From positions 558,001-622,000 of the forward strand of contig NZ_AP026678.1 in assembly GCF_025998815.1 (NCBI RefSeq): 64,000 nucleotides of DNA, written 5' to 3'. The position numbers and the translations under genes were made by a program. The notes under the pieces were generated by a model that made no database searches, was not told where the DNA came from, and was given only the letters and a program-made list of their open reading frames with translations. The stretch is from Ignavibacterium sp. Lineage in GTDB: Bacteria > Bacteroidota > Ignavibacteria > Ignavibacteriales > Ignavibacteriaceae. This document shows, piece by piece, positions 38,220 through 46,600 of the stretch (its first letter is position 1; every line of letters begins with the position of its first letter).

Positions 38220-38362
38220 TATATCAAAAATTAACTATTCAACAGTTAAATTGTTTTGATAAGTAAATTAAAATCAAAATATTTAAGCGCATAAATTATT
38301 ACTTTATGCAAACAAGGGTTTCGACTACAATCATTTTTACCAACTAATCAAGAGGTATATAT

Positions 38363-39937
38363 ATGAGAAAACTATCTTACTTTGTTCTGTTAGTAGTTTT
38401 GGTGGCATTTAGTCAACAAAACTACGCACAATTAAAAGACTACGGATATAAATTTGGTCTCCGTGGTAATATTCTTTTCCCTGAAAACGAATTTGCTAAC
38501 CTCGGTTTCAGCGGAAATGATAACTTCAGCTTCGATTGGTATAAAGGTTCCTGGCTCGGTGAAGCTTTCATCGGCTTTGAATTAACAAAAGCTCTGGAAC
38601 TTTCTATCAATGGTGGTTATGGTAAATATGCTGGTAAGGCATATTTTGATGATGCTAATAATACATTTGGTGAATATGAAACCAAATTAGTTCCGCTCCA
38701 CCTCAGATTAAGAATCAGTCCATTTAATTTATCCGATTGGAATCCTTACCTGTATTTAGGCGCCGGAGCTGTAAGTTACACTGTTAGCACAAAACCTTCA
38801 ATCGTTGGTGGTAAAGCTACAGAAGATGAAGGTTGGGCTGCATTCGTTCCCGCAGGAATAGGTGCTGAATTTGCATTAACTGAAAATGTTATTTTAGATT
38901 TTGCTCTTGGTGGTGCAATGACTTCTACTTATGATCTTGATGCATACAGAGCTGGTTCAGATGATATTTGGGACTCTTATTTCAATGCTTCTCTCGGTCT
39001 TTCATTTGTCGGTGAAAACTGCGAAGTTGATAAAGATAATGACGGTTTAGGAAAATGTCTTGAAAAACAAATTGGTACTGACCCAATGAATCCGGATACA
39101 GATGGTGATGGTCTTTCAGACGGTGATGAATATTTGAACTATAAAACTAATCCTTTAAATAAGGATACTGATGCTGATGGATTGAGTGATTACGATGAAG
39201 TTAAAGTTTACAAGACCAATCCTTTAGTTGCTGATACTGACGGAGAAGGATTAAATGATGGTGATGAAGTTCTGAAGCATAAGACCGATCCGTTGAAAGC
39301 TGATACTGATAACGATGGTCTTAATGACAATGAAGAAGTAATGAAATACAAGACTGATCCATTAAAAGCTGATACTGATGGTGATGGATTAAAAGATGGT
39401 GATGAAGTAATGAAATACAAGACTGATCCATTGAAAGTTGACACTGACGGTGATGGATTAAGCGATGGTGATGAAGTAATGAAATACAAGACCAATCCGT
39501 TGAATAAAGATACAGACGGTGGAACAGTTGAAGATGGTGTTGAAGTAAAACGTGGCACCGATCCATTAAATGCTGAAGATGATGTTGTTAAAGTTGGTGT
39601 TCCGATTATTCTTGAAGGAATTACCTTCGATGTAAATAAATCTACAATTAAACCTGAATCTGAAGAGACTTTAATGAAAGCACTCAAGACTCTTCAAACT
39701 TATCCGGAAATTGAAGTTGAAATCGGTGGACACACTGACAGCGATGGTAGTGCTAAGAGCAACCTTAAGTTATCACAAGCAAGAGCAGACGCAGTTAAAG
39801 CTTGGTTAGTTGAAAAAGGAATTGATCCGAAGAGAATTACTACAAAAGGTTATGGTGAAGACAAACCTATTGCTGATAACAAGACAAAAGAAGGTAAAGC
39901 AAAGAACAGAAGAATTGAATTTACAAGAATCAAGTAA
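38363..39937 (+). CDS. OmpA-family outer-membrane protein with thrombospondin type-3 repeats (copy 2)
   Basis: A 524-residue paralogue of the upstream protein with the same layout: signal peptide (1-22), barrel domain (to about 215), about seven TSP3 repeats, and a C-terminal OmpA domain (IGGHTDSDG, NRRIEFTRIK). Between about 39240 and 39510 the 69-bp repeat units are nearly identical in DNA, which suggests recent internal duplication. AGAGG lies upstream of the ATG. A strong terminator follows. The higher regularity of codon use suggests high expression. The calcium-binding role comes from the motif family. Confidence 0.9.
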   Translation: MRKLSYFVLLVVLVAFSQQNYAQLKDYGYKFGLRGNILFPENEFANLGFSGNDNFSFDWYKGSWLGEAFIGFELTKALELSINGGYGKYAGKAYFDDANNTFGEYETKLVPLHLRLRISPFNLSDWNPYLYLGAGAVSYTVSTKPSIVGGKATEDEGWAAFVPAGIGAEFALTENVILDFALGGAMTSTYDLDAYRAGSDDIWDSYFNASLGLSFVGENCEVDKDNDGLGKCLEKQIGTDPMNPDTDGDGLSDGDEYLNYKTNPLNKDTDADGLSDYDEVKVYKTNPLVADTDGEGLNDGDEVLKHKTDPLKADTDNDGLNDNEEVMKYKTDPLKADTDGDGLKDGDEVMKYKTDPLKVDTDGDGLSDGDEVMKYKTNPLNKDTDGGTVEDGVEVKRGTDPLNAEDDVVKVGVPIILEGITFDVNKSTIKPESEETLMKALKTLQTYPEIEVEIGGHTDSDGSAKSNLKLSQARADAVKAWLVEKGIDPKRITTKGYGEDKPIADNKTKEGKAKNRRIEFTRIK

Positions 39938-39961
39938 AATCATAATTCAGGTTTCGGTAAA

Positions 39962-39988
39962 GGGTGTCTGAAAAGACACCCTTTTTTT
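39962..39988 (+). terminator. Strong intrinsic terminator after OmpA copy 2
   Basis: GGGTGTCT (39962-39969) pairs with AGACACCC (39974-39981) around GAAA, followed by seven T (39982-39988). It lies 25 bp after the stop codon. It is a textbook rho-independent terminator. Confidence 0.95.
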
Positions 39989-40272
39989 ATGAGATGAAAT
40001 TAAGGATTCCTTATTAAATGATTGCATTTTGTTTGAATGGCTGAATGAATGATTGATTGATTGAATTACGAAATGTCTCCCGCTTGCATGTATAATTGAA
40101 TTGATGAATGACTTTTTAATATTGATATAAGTTTATGGATAAAATTTGTGTTTAATCTGTGCAATCTGTGGTTTAAATGTTTTTTCTCCTCTGACCAAAT
40201 ATCATCGATTTACAAATTTCTAAATACTGCAAAATAATTTATATTTGCACCAGCTTTTACAATTAATTATTT
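39989..40272. other. Gene-free AT-rich spacer
   Basis: No coding frame or RNA gene is seen here. A short run of ATGA/TTGA simple repeats lies at about 40035-40065. At about 40145-40180 there is a phrase (TTTAATCTGTGCAATCTGTGG) of the kind that recurs as a degenerate intergenic repeat in many bacterial genomes. The rest is AT-rich spacer leading to the tRNA cluster. Confidence 0.5.
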
Positions 40273-40330
40273 GCACCCGTAGCTTAATTGGATAGAGCAT
40301 CCCGACAAGTCGGGAAGGTTGAAGGTTCGG
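40273..40330 (+). pseudogene. Broken tRNA-Arg copy with the anticodon arm replaced by a palindrome
   Basis: The first 27 bases are identical to the intact tRNA-Arg at 40457. The anticodon arm is then replaced by TCCCGAC-AA-GTCGGGA (40300-40315), a perfect hairpin with no usable anticodon loop. The variable and early T-arm sequence (AGGTTGAAGGTTCG) is again identical, and homology ends abruptly in the T-loop. There is no 3' acceptor strand, so it cannot make a functional tRNA. Confidence 0.85.
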
Positions 40331-40456
40331 AAATAATATAATTAAGAATTCTGGCTGATTTTTAAAATATAATTTTACTCTGATTATTTGTATTAAAGAA
40401 GAACTGGTTAAGTCAGAGAAAATAAAAATTGTTCGTTAAAAATTTTTAATTTATTT

Positions 40457-40530
40457 GCACCCGTAGCTTAATTGGATAGAGCACCTGACTACGGATCAGG
40501 AGGTTGAAGGTTCGAGTCCTTCCGGGTGTA
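40457..40530 (+). tRNA. tRNA-Arg (anticodon ACG)
   Basis: Acceptor strands GCACCCG and CGGGTGT pair (first pair G-U) with discriminator A. The D-arm contains AGCTTAATTGGATAGAGC. The anticodon stem CCTGA/TCAGG encloses CTACGGA, giving ACG, read as inosine-CG for CGU, CGC and CGA codons. The T-arm holds GGTTCGAGTCC. All arms are intact. It sits between two broken copies. Confidence 0.96.
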
Positions 40531-40553
40531 CTGACTTATTTAATTTGCATCTT

Positions 40554-40605
40554 AGGAGGTTGAAGGTTCTGCAAAGCATCCTTTGGAGAGTCCTTCTGGG
40601 CGTAC
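40554..40605 (+). pseudogene. tRNA-Arg 3' half with an 18-bp insertion in the T-loop
   Basis: AGGAGGTTGAAGGTTC matches the end of the anticodon and T-arm of the tRNA-Arg at 40457. An 18-base insert (40570-40587) with the hairpin core CAAAG-CATC-CTTTG follows. Homology then resumes with GAGTCCTTCTGGGCGTAC, the rest of the T-arm and acceptor strand. The 5' half is missing. Confidence 0.75.
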
Positions 40606-40703
40606 TAAAGTCTTCATTTTAATAAAAGAATATGATTTTAACGCGAGCTCACTTTTTGTGAGATTCTTTATTATTACTATTTATGCTTTAGATTCTTTTT
40701 TTT

Positions 40704-40978
40704 ATGTCATCATTCAAACCAAAACTTTTTACAACCCTTAAAAACTACAACAAACAGCAATTCATTTCAGATGCCACTGCCGGAGTTATCGTTGGTATTG
40801 TTGCTCTGCCTCTGGCAATTGCCTTTGGTATTGCAAGTGGTGTAACCCCTGAAAAAGGAATTATAACTGCTATAATAGCTGGATTCATTATAGCTTTTCT
40901 TGGTGGAAGCCGGGTTCAAATTGGTGGTCCAACTGGTGCTTTTATCATTATTGTTTACGGAATTATTCAACAATATTA
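40704..40978 (+). pseudogene. SulP-family transporter, truncated N-terminal fragment
   Basis: About 92 residues match the start of SulP/SLC26 anion transporters ([20 protein letters not shown], then [20 protein letters not shown]). Such proteins are normally about 500-600 residues. Homology stops near 40970-40985, where the reading frame continues into the antisense strand of the spoVG-like gene and ends at 41021. It therefore lacks almost all membrane helices and the STAS domain and is a remnant. The junction with the convergent gene is described under findings. Confidence 0.8.
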
Positions 40979-41150
40979 CAGTTTCATAATATTTCCCATC
41001 TTTGCCTTTCTCATCGGGTGAAGCAATGAATTTACCATTGTTGCCATCAACTATCCTGAATCCTTTGATAATGATTCCATCATCAGTTTCAATATCAAAG
41101 AAAGCCAGGGTCTTTCCGCCGCTCAGTTTGTTCATTCGGATAATTTTCAT
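40975..41150 (-). pseudogene. SpoVG-like protein, 3'-truncated
   Basis: The ATG at 41150 has AGAGGA six to eight bases upstream. This start is better than an in-frame ATG at 41183. The first 55-60 residues (MKIIRMNKLSGGKTLAFFDI, then [26 protein letters not shown]) match the SpoVG fold, a small nucleic-acid-binding regulator family. From about 40975 the frame runs antisense through the sulP fragment and gives an unnatural Asn/Ser-rich tail ending at 40767. The gene may still make a shortened or chimeric protein of about 127 residues. An operator-like palindrome lies 66-82 bp upstream. Confidence 0.7.
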
Positions 41151-41215
41151 AGCATCCTCTTTATGATTGTTTGTGAAATTCATTTCAAAAATAAATTTTT
41201 AGGATATTTGAACAG

Positions 41216-41232
41216 TATCAGGATGTGATACT
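41216..41232. promoter_or_regulatory. Palindrome GTATCA-N5-TGATAC, copy 1 (candidate WYL operator)
   Basis: Perfect 6-bp inverted repeat with a 5-bp spacer (GGATG). It lies between the stop codon of the WYL regulator and the start of the spoVG-like gene, where a promoter for the latter is expected. The same arms and spacing occur at 42162-42178. Confidence 0.65.
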
Positions 41233-41234
41233 TT

Positions 41235-42101
41235 TTATTCATCAGGATAATTTGCGAGCGTTCCTTTTGCGAGATTTATAACTGTTTCTTTTAATTCTTC
41301 AGGTTCGAGAACTTTCACTCCTTCTCCCCTGCTTACAATCCAGCCGGCAATTTCGTTAAGCGAATTTACCGTACATTCAAAAATTATTGCGCCGTCTTCT
41401 AGTTTTGTAATTTTCTGATTTGCTACAAGCATTCTCGGTTTTATTCTTTCAGCCCAGGTTTTTGAAAGCCATAACTTCACTTCGTGCTTCTCCTGACCAA
41501 GCCAGCTTTTCCACGAGTATTTAAATAAATCAGCAACATCATAATTAGATTTCTGAAATTTCTTTCCTGTATTTCTTACTCTTGTAATTTTATCAATAAG
41601 GTATTGTTTAATCTTTCCGTCATTCACTGCAAGAAGTCGCCAGCTTCCATCACTTTGAAAAATAAGCAGAGGTTCAACTTCTTTTCTTTGCTCTACCATC
41701 GTCCCGATTTTATTGTAATCAATAATGGCAATCTCTTCTTTGTCTATACAAAGTTGTAGTGCAACAAGAATACTTAATGCATTTGTTCCAAGCTTTTCAA
41801 CCAGAAGAGATGTTGATTTATCGAGTGCATAATCATTGTGATTTAATGAAGTGTAATCCAGAATAATATCAACAAGTTTTTGCTTCGAAAATTCTGTGTG
41901 AACACAAACACCTTCCCTTTTTGTAGAATGAATATCAATTCCATAAGATCTGAGTTCACTCAAATCTCTTTTAATGGTTAATTCCTCTACTCCGAAAAAT
42001 TCAGCTAAGTCGAAGGTACGGATAGGTCTTTGTGCCTGTTCGGAAAGACAGATTCCAAGAATTTCAATCTGTCGTTTGAATTTGGTCTGAAAGTCGAACA
42101 T
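41235..42101 (-). CDS. WYL-domain transcriptional regulator (DeoR/HTH_11 type)
   Basis: A 288-residue regulator. The N-terminal winged helix-turn-helix (about 1-65, RPIRTFDLAEFFGVEELTIKRDLSELRSYG) is followed by a WYL domain (about 130-200, with PLLIFQSDGSWRLLAVNDGKIKQYLIDKITRV) and a WCX-like C-terminal domain. WYL domains bind nucleic-acid or nucleotide ligands and often control defence or DNA-damage genes. The gene is divergent from the ARPP-1-like gene, and identical palindromes lie upstream (42162) and downstream (41216). I infer autoregulation and control of both neighbours. The ligand is unknown. Confidence 0.88.
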   Translation of the reverse strand: MFDFQTKFKRQIEILGICLSEQAQRPIRTFDLAEFFGVEELTIKRDLSELRSYGIDIHSTKREGVCVHTEFSKQKLVDIILDYTSLNHNDYALDKSTSLLVEKLGTNALSILVALQLCIDKEEIAIIDYNKIGTMVEQRKEVEPLLIFQSDGSWRLLAVNDGKIKQYLIDKITRVRNTGKKFQKSNYDVADLFKYSWKSWLGQEKHEVKLWLSKTWAERIKPRMLVANQKITKLEDGAIIFECTVNSLNEIAGWIVSRGEGVKVLEPEELKETVINLAKGTLANYPDE

Positions 42102-42161
42102 AAGTTCACCCCACTAAAAAATCTTTTGCAAAATAATATTTGTTAATGATTCATCAAATTA

Positions 42162-42178
42162 GTATCACACAATGATAC
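42162..42178. promoter_or_regulatory. Palindrome GTATCA-N5-TGATAC, copy 2 (candidate WYL operator)
   Basis: Same arms and same 5-bp spacing as the copy at 41216, with spacer CACAA. It sits in the 132-bp divergent intergenic region between the WYL regulator and the ARPP-1-like gene, 61 bp upstream of the WYL start and about 56 bp upstream of the other start, well placed to control both. Confidence 0.7.
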
Positions 42179-42233
42179 GCTTCGAATAGCATGAGTGAAT
42201 TAGATTTCGGTCAACAATTAATGGAGGTTCAAA

Positions 42234-43151
42234 ATGCAAGTTCAAATTCTTTCTTTCAACAAGCACAAGAGGCTTTCAGTCGTTCAGTTTGCAAGCACTG
42301 AGCAGAATACTTTTGATTACATTTCCGGTCCCGCAGCGATTTCAAAAAACCTCATCGAGGTTCGCGAAGTCAGTATTACAGGCAGTGTAAATAATCTTGA
42401 GTTGGTTAATCTTTCCGATAAATATGTTTTCTTTATGGATGGAGATATACTTGTCGGTGCAAAACAGAATCGAGTACTAAACACAAGTGTTTTTGTTGCT
42501 CCAAATTCAAAAATCAATTTGCCTGTAAGCTGTGTTGAACAAGGCAGATGGCGTTCCATTTCTGACAAGTTCAGATCGAGTGATTATGTTTCTCCTGACA
42601 GAATCAGAGCACAGAAGTTAAAAGCAGTTACAACAAATCTTAAAAGAGGTCGCGGACATTTTGCAGATCAGGGAGAAGTCTGGGATTCAGTTAACGAATA
42701 TTCGCTGGAATTAAATGCCTTTTCAGTAAGCAGTGATTTAACTGACATAATGAATAAAAGACGAGAATCACTCGATAGCTTTATTGATAAGTTTCCACTG
42801 AATGAAAAAGCAAATGGATTGGCAATCTTTACAGATAATTCTCCTCTGAGTATTGATTTGTTCAATCGTATTGATATTTATCGCGAATACTATCCAAAGA
42901 GATTGAGAAGTGCAGCTACGGAGGTTTATAATCTGAAGGATAAGGAAAACAAGATAACCGAAGCGGAAGCTAAATTCAAAACACTCAATCTTTTTGATGA
43001 ACTGGAGAAACTGGAATTTACAGTTCACAATGGAGTAGGTGTCGGGCGTGAAAAAAGATATGACAGCAATAAATTAGTTGCGTTGGAGTTGTCTTACAAT
43101 GAGCATTTAATTCATTTCACTTTACTCAATCTCGAACCGGTTAAAAACTGA
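42234..43151 (+). CDS. ARPP-1-like domain protein
   Basis: A 305-residue soluble protein. The central block DGDILVGAKQNRVLNTSVFVAP followed by LPVSCVEQGRWR is the hallmark I associate with the ARPP-1 family (named for association with ADP-ribosylglycohydrolases and rhodanese-phosphatases). There is no signal peptide. Catalytic function is not established; conserved Lys, Asn, Cys and Arg in this block could form a site. GGAG lies before the ATG. It is transcribed divergently from a WYL regulator and shares a palindromic site with it. The family assignment comes from memory of its motif and needs a profile search. Confidence 0.65.
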   Translation: MQVQILSFNKHKRLSVVQFASTEQNTFDYISGPAAISKNLIEVREVSITGSVNNLELVNLSDKYVFFMDGDILVGAKQNRVLNTSVFVAPNSKINLPVSCVEQGRWRSISDKFRSSDYVSPDRIRAQKLKAVTTNLKRGRGHFADQGEVWDSVNEYSLELNAFSVSSDLTDIMNKRRESLDSFIDKFPLNEKANGLAIFTDNSPLSIDLFNRIDIYREYYPKRLRSAATEVYNLKDKENKITEAEAKFKTLNLFDELEKLEFTVHNGVGVGREKRYDSNKLVALELSYNEHLIHFTLLNLEPVKN

Positions 43152-43186
43152 TTAGCTCATTTAAAACATATCATTAAAAATTAAAA

Positions 43187-43212
43187 CCTCGCAGTTCTGG
43201 GGGACTGCGAGG
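43187..43212 (+). repeat. Perfect hairpin of a dispersed repeat type
   Basis: CCTCGCAGT (43187-43195) pairs with ACTGCGAGG (43204-43212) around an 8-base G-rich loop. There is no T tract on the plus side. The sequence looks like the short dispersed palindromes found between genes in related bacteria. It may act as the mRNA 3' end of the ARPP-1-like gene. Confidence 0.5.
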
Positions 43213-43301
43213 AAGATAAATTGTTTCCTTTCCCGTATAATTGCAGACGACTCCTGATAATTTTCCTAATGTTCAAATTCATTTTGAACCCGCTCTAAAT
43301 C

Positions 43302-43680
43302 TCTCCCTTAGGAAGGGAGAGACTTTATGATAAAAAAGAAACAAGTCCTTCCCTTTTTAAGAGAAGGATTTAGGATGGGTTCGATTGAACAAACTAACAT
43401 CATTTTAATAATGAACCCTCAATAATTAAATGAGAGACTTATAATAAAAAAAGAAACAAGTCCTTCCCTTTTTAAGAGAAGGATTTAGGATGGGTTTGAT
43501 TGAACAAATTAACAGTGTTTTAATAATGAACTCTCTCTAAATCTCTCTCTTAAAAAGAGAGAGACTTTAGTATAAATACAAAACAAAATCCTCATTGTTT
43601 TGACAGCACTTTGAATGTTTAGTTATGGCTATTAAAAAGTCCTTCTCTTACTAAGAGAAGGATTAGGAAGAGTTCAATTC
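43302..43680. repeat. Direct and palindromic repeat cluster
   Basis: This gene-free stretch holds two copies of an element of about 100 bp at 43317-43415 and 43432-43531 (period about 115 bp, more than 90 percent alike by eye). Each contains the hairpin-like phrase TCCTTCCCTTTTTAAGAGAAGGA. Palindromes of the type CTCTCCCTTA/GGAAGGGAGAG flank them, and a third partial copy lies at 43636-43680 (TCCTTCTCTTA/CTAAGAGAAGGA). They look like mobile palindromic repeats, not a CRISPR, since spacers are themselves repeated. The adjoining 43213-43301 holds nothing else I recognise. Confidence 0.75.
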
Positions 43681-43686
43681 TAATAA

Positions 43687-46600
43687 TTACCAATTAGCTA
43701 ATTTATCAATCTCCTTCATTATCCTATCAGTCTCAACTAATGCAACAATAATTTTCTGATAATGTTCAATATCACTGTTGGTAAGTGTACGACCTTTGCG
43801 GTCTTTTAACCATTTTTGTGCGGGTTGATAACCACCGATATAAAAGTTCCAGGCAATCTCCGGTACATTGCCAAAGTATTGTTCTTTGTTGATGTACACT
43901 TTCCCGGTTTTACTATCAGGATTAATTGTCATTTCGAAGGATCCGCCATGGGCGGAGACTGAGAAATCTTTAGTGTGTTTAGTGGAAAGATTTCTCCCTT
44001 CGGTCGAAATGACATCTTGTTCGGTTTCAAATCTTACTTTTTCAACTTTGTTATCCCCGCCAACAGGATATGTTGTAATAAACCTATTTACTTTTGGTGA
44101 TTCGAGCAGATGAAGTGAGCGAAGTTCTGTGCCAAGTTTAACAAGCTTTTTGAAACTTTCTTTGTCTTTTGGATATGGTACTCGTGGAAAATCTATCTTT
44201 AAAAATTCTTTGTACTTCTCTCTGTAAGATGGCGAGTGAAGCACCGCATAAATGTAATCGAGAATATCCTCGGGTGTTACTTTTCCAACTGTTTTTTCTA
44301 TTTCATCAACAATTTCTTTTTTGAGGTTTGGGATTTTTGTGCCGTCTTTAGAAAATAAATAAAGTGGGAAATTATAAGTGTGGTTAGTAATAAAATCTCT
44401 ATTAGTAAGATTATCTGAGACTAAAACTTCAATTCCCTTGCCTTTCGATTGTCGAACAATATTTAATCCTAAGTTTTTACCCAAAAGATAATTTTTCATT
44501 AAGTCAAACCTTGCTCTTTGTAAAATCTTATGGTCAAATATTGTGTACCTTATATCAAATGGTCTATAATAAAATTTGAAAGAACTAGAGTATTTTTTTG
44601 ATATTATTTCTTTTGAAATAGAAACAAGTTGACAATCATTACCAGTGGCAATTCCCATTGAGTTCTTAGGAAATAATATTCTTAAATTTATCCCGTTATT
44701 GTATTCTTCCAATTCATATTTATAATTATTTCCAAAAGATTTATTTGTATAAAAATAATTCGGTTCACTAAATTCAATCTTTTTCCAGTTAATTGTGTTA
44801 AGTGTGTTTTCATCAAGAAAATAAAATTTGTTTTCTCTTAATCCATAAACTTCAGCAAACTTCACAGTCCCAAGGTTTTCTTTTTTATCTGATTTTCTAA
44901 TCATTACTGAAATTGCAACACCTTGTTGTATATCAAAAACATTTTCATCTTTACTTCCATCCGGTGCGGTTTCTTTCTTTTTGGTGCTTCCGTGCAAATC
45001 AAGTATATAAATCTCATCAAATGTTTCAAGTAAGTGCTTTCTCATTTGGCGATGAATGATTCCATCTAAAAAAGAATTATTGGTAATCATCGCAACGATA
45101 CCGGTTTTATTCTTTTCGATGAAATGCTCTGCATATCTTATAAATTTTATGTAATCATCTGAAAGCGGTTGAATATTTCGTTCGTTCAAATCTTTCTTAT
45201 AATCTTTAATCAGTTCTGTAATCCATTTTCCTTTGTTCGATGAACTAACACTGTAAGGTGGATTACCAATTACAACCATTATCGGTGTTTCGTTTTTAAT
45301 TTTTGCGGCTTCTTTGGATTCTTCTGCAATACTTTCAGCAAAACCAAAACCGGCAAATAAACCTTCTTGTTTTTCGCTTTCTTCAAGTGAGTTAGTGAGA
45401 TAAATTCCAAGCCGGCGGTTAAAGTACTTAAAACCTGTTGCTTTAAAAGCCATACTAAGTTTAAGATGAGCAATTGTGTAGGGAGCCATCATCAGTTCAA
45501 AACCGTGGAGACGCGGCAGCAAATCATTATGAACATAAGCTGTCCAGCGTCCAATCTGTCCGTTGTTTTTCAGCTTAAGATAAATTTCACGAATAACAGC
45601 ACTTAAAAAAGTTCCCGTTCCAACTGCCGGATCAAGAATTTGAACTCGATGCACTCCATTTTCAAGTTTTGAAGTATCAGCCAATCCGGAAGGAAGATTA
45701 AATTCCTTTTGAAGAAGATAATCAACAGAGCGAACAATAAATCTTACAACTGGCAACGGAGTGTAATAAGCGCCCATTTTCTTGCGGAGTTCAGCGTCAT
45801 ACTCTTTAAGAAAATCTTCATAAAAATGAATTACCGGATCGGGTCCAACATTGTCACCCTGAACTCGTTTCAGGGTCTCATCTGAAGATGCTGAAATAAA
45901 TTCAGCATGACCATTTCCAAAATATTGTTTCATTAATTGCTGAACATCAGCGTGAGCAAAAACTTCGCACAACTCATTAACGATGTACTCTAATCGTTTG
46001 TCAAAGTCCGGCCCAACAATGTGATCAAAAAAATGTCTTAGGAAAGGATTGGAAGCAGGAACTAAATCTCGTGCTTCCTGTCGGGAAAAGTTTTCGGGAG
46101 AGTTATCGTAATATCTTGCAACAAATAATCCATAAACCAAAGTTTGAGCATACATATCAGCAAAATCTTCTTCACTCAAATCGTGTACAAGTAACTTTTT
46201 AATTGTGTTATAAACATTAAGAATCTCAGGTTTCTTTTCATCTTTTTTAGCAAGCACTTCTCTGATATTATCTCTTATTCTTTGTGCTTTTCCTCCCATA
46301 ATTTTCGCGAGATGTTCGCCTGATTTAATCGGTTCTTTGTGTGATTGAGTAAAATCAATCAAAGTCTTTGCAGCAAACTCAAAATTATCAGGCAGCGGAG
46401 TAAGTGTTCTTTTATCTAAATCATATTCGGCAATCTTTATCGGTTCCTGATATTTCATTCCGTTTCTATAAAAACGGAACTCAACATAATCTGTAAGAAC
46501 AAGATTAGCATAGCCAAAATATCTTTCCATCTGTTTGGACTTTTCAATTTTATCAAGTGACTCACCGATTGCTTTCGCTTCAATGTAAAGAATCGGAATA

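Noticed and set aside
39208..39687. Long antisense open frames through the second OmpA gene
   Set aside because: They arise from the regular 69-bp repeats on the coding strand and give low-complexity Ser/Pro- or His/Leu-rich products with no start signal.
40767..40975. Asn/Ser-rich C-terminal tail as a true SpoVG domain
   Set aside because: It is the antisense reading of the sulP fragment, so it is not an evolved protein segment.
43302..43680. CRISPR-like direct repeats
   Set aside because: Only two to three imperfect copies with similar intervening sequence. Palindromic dispersed repeats explain them better.
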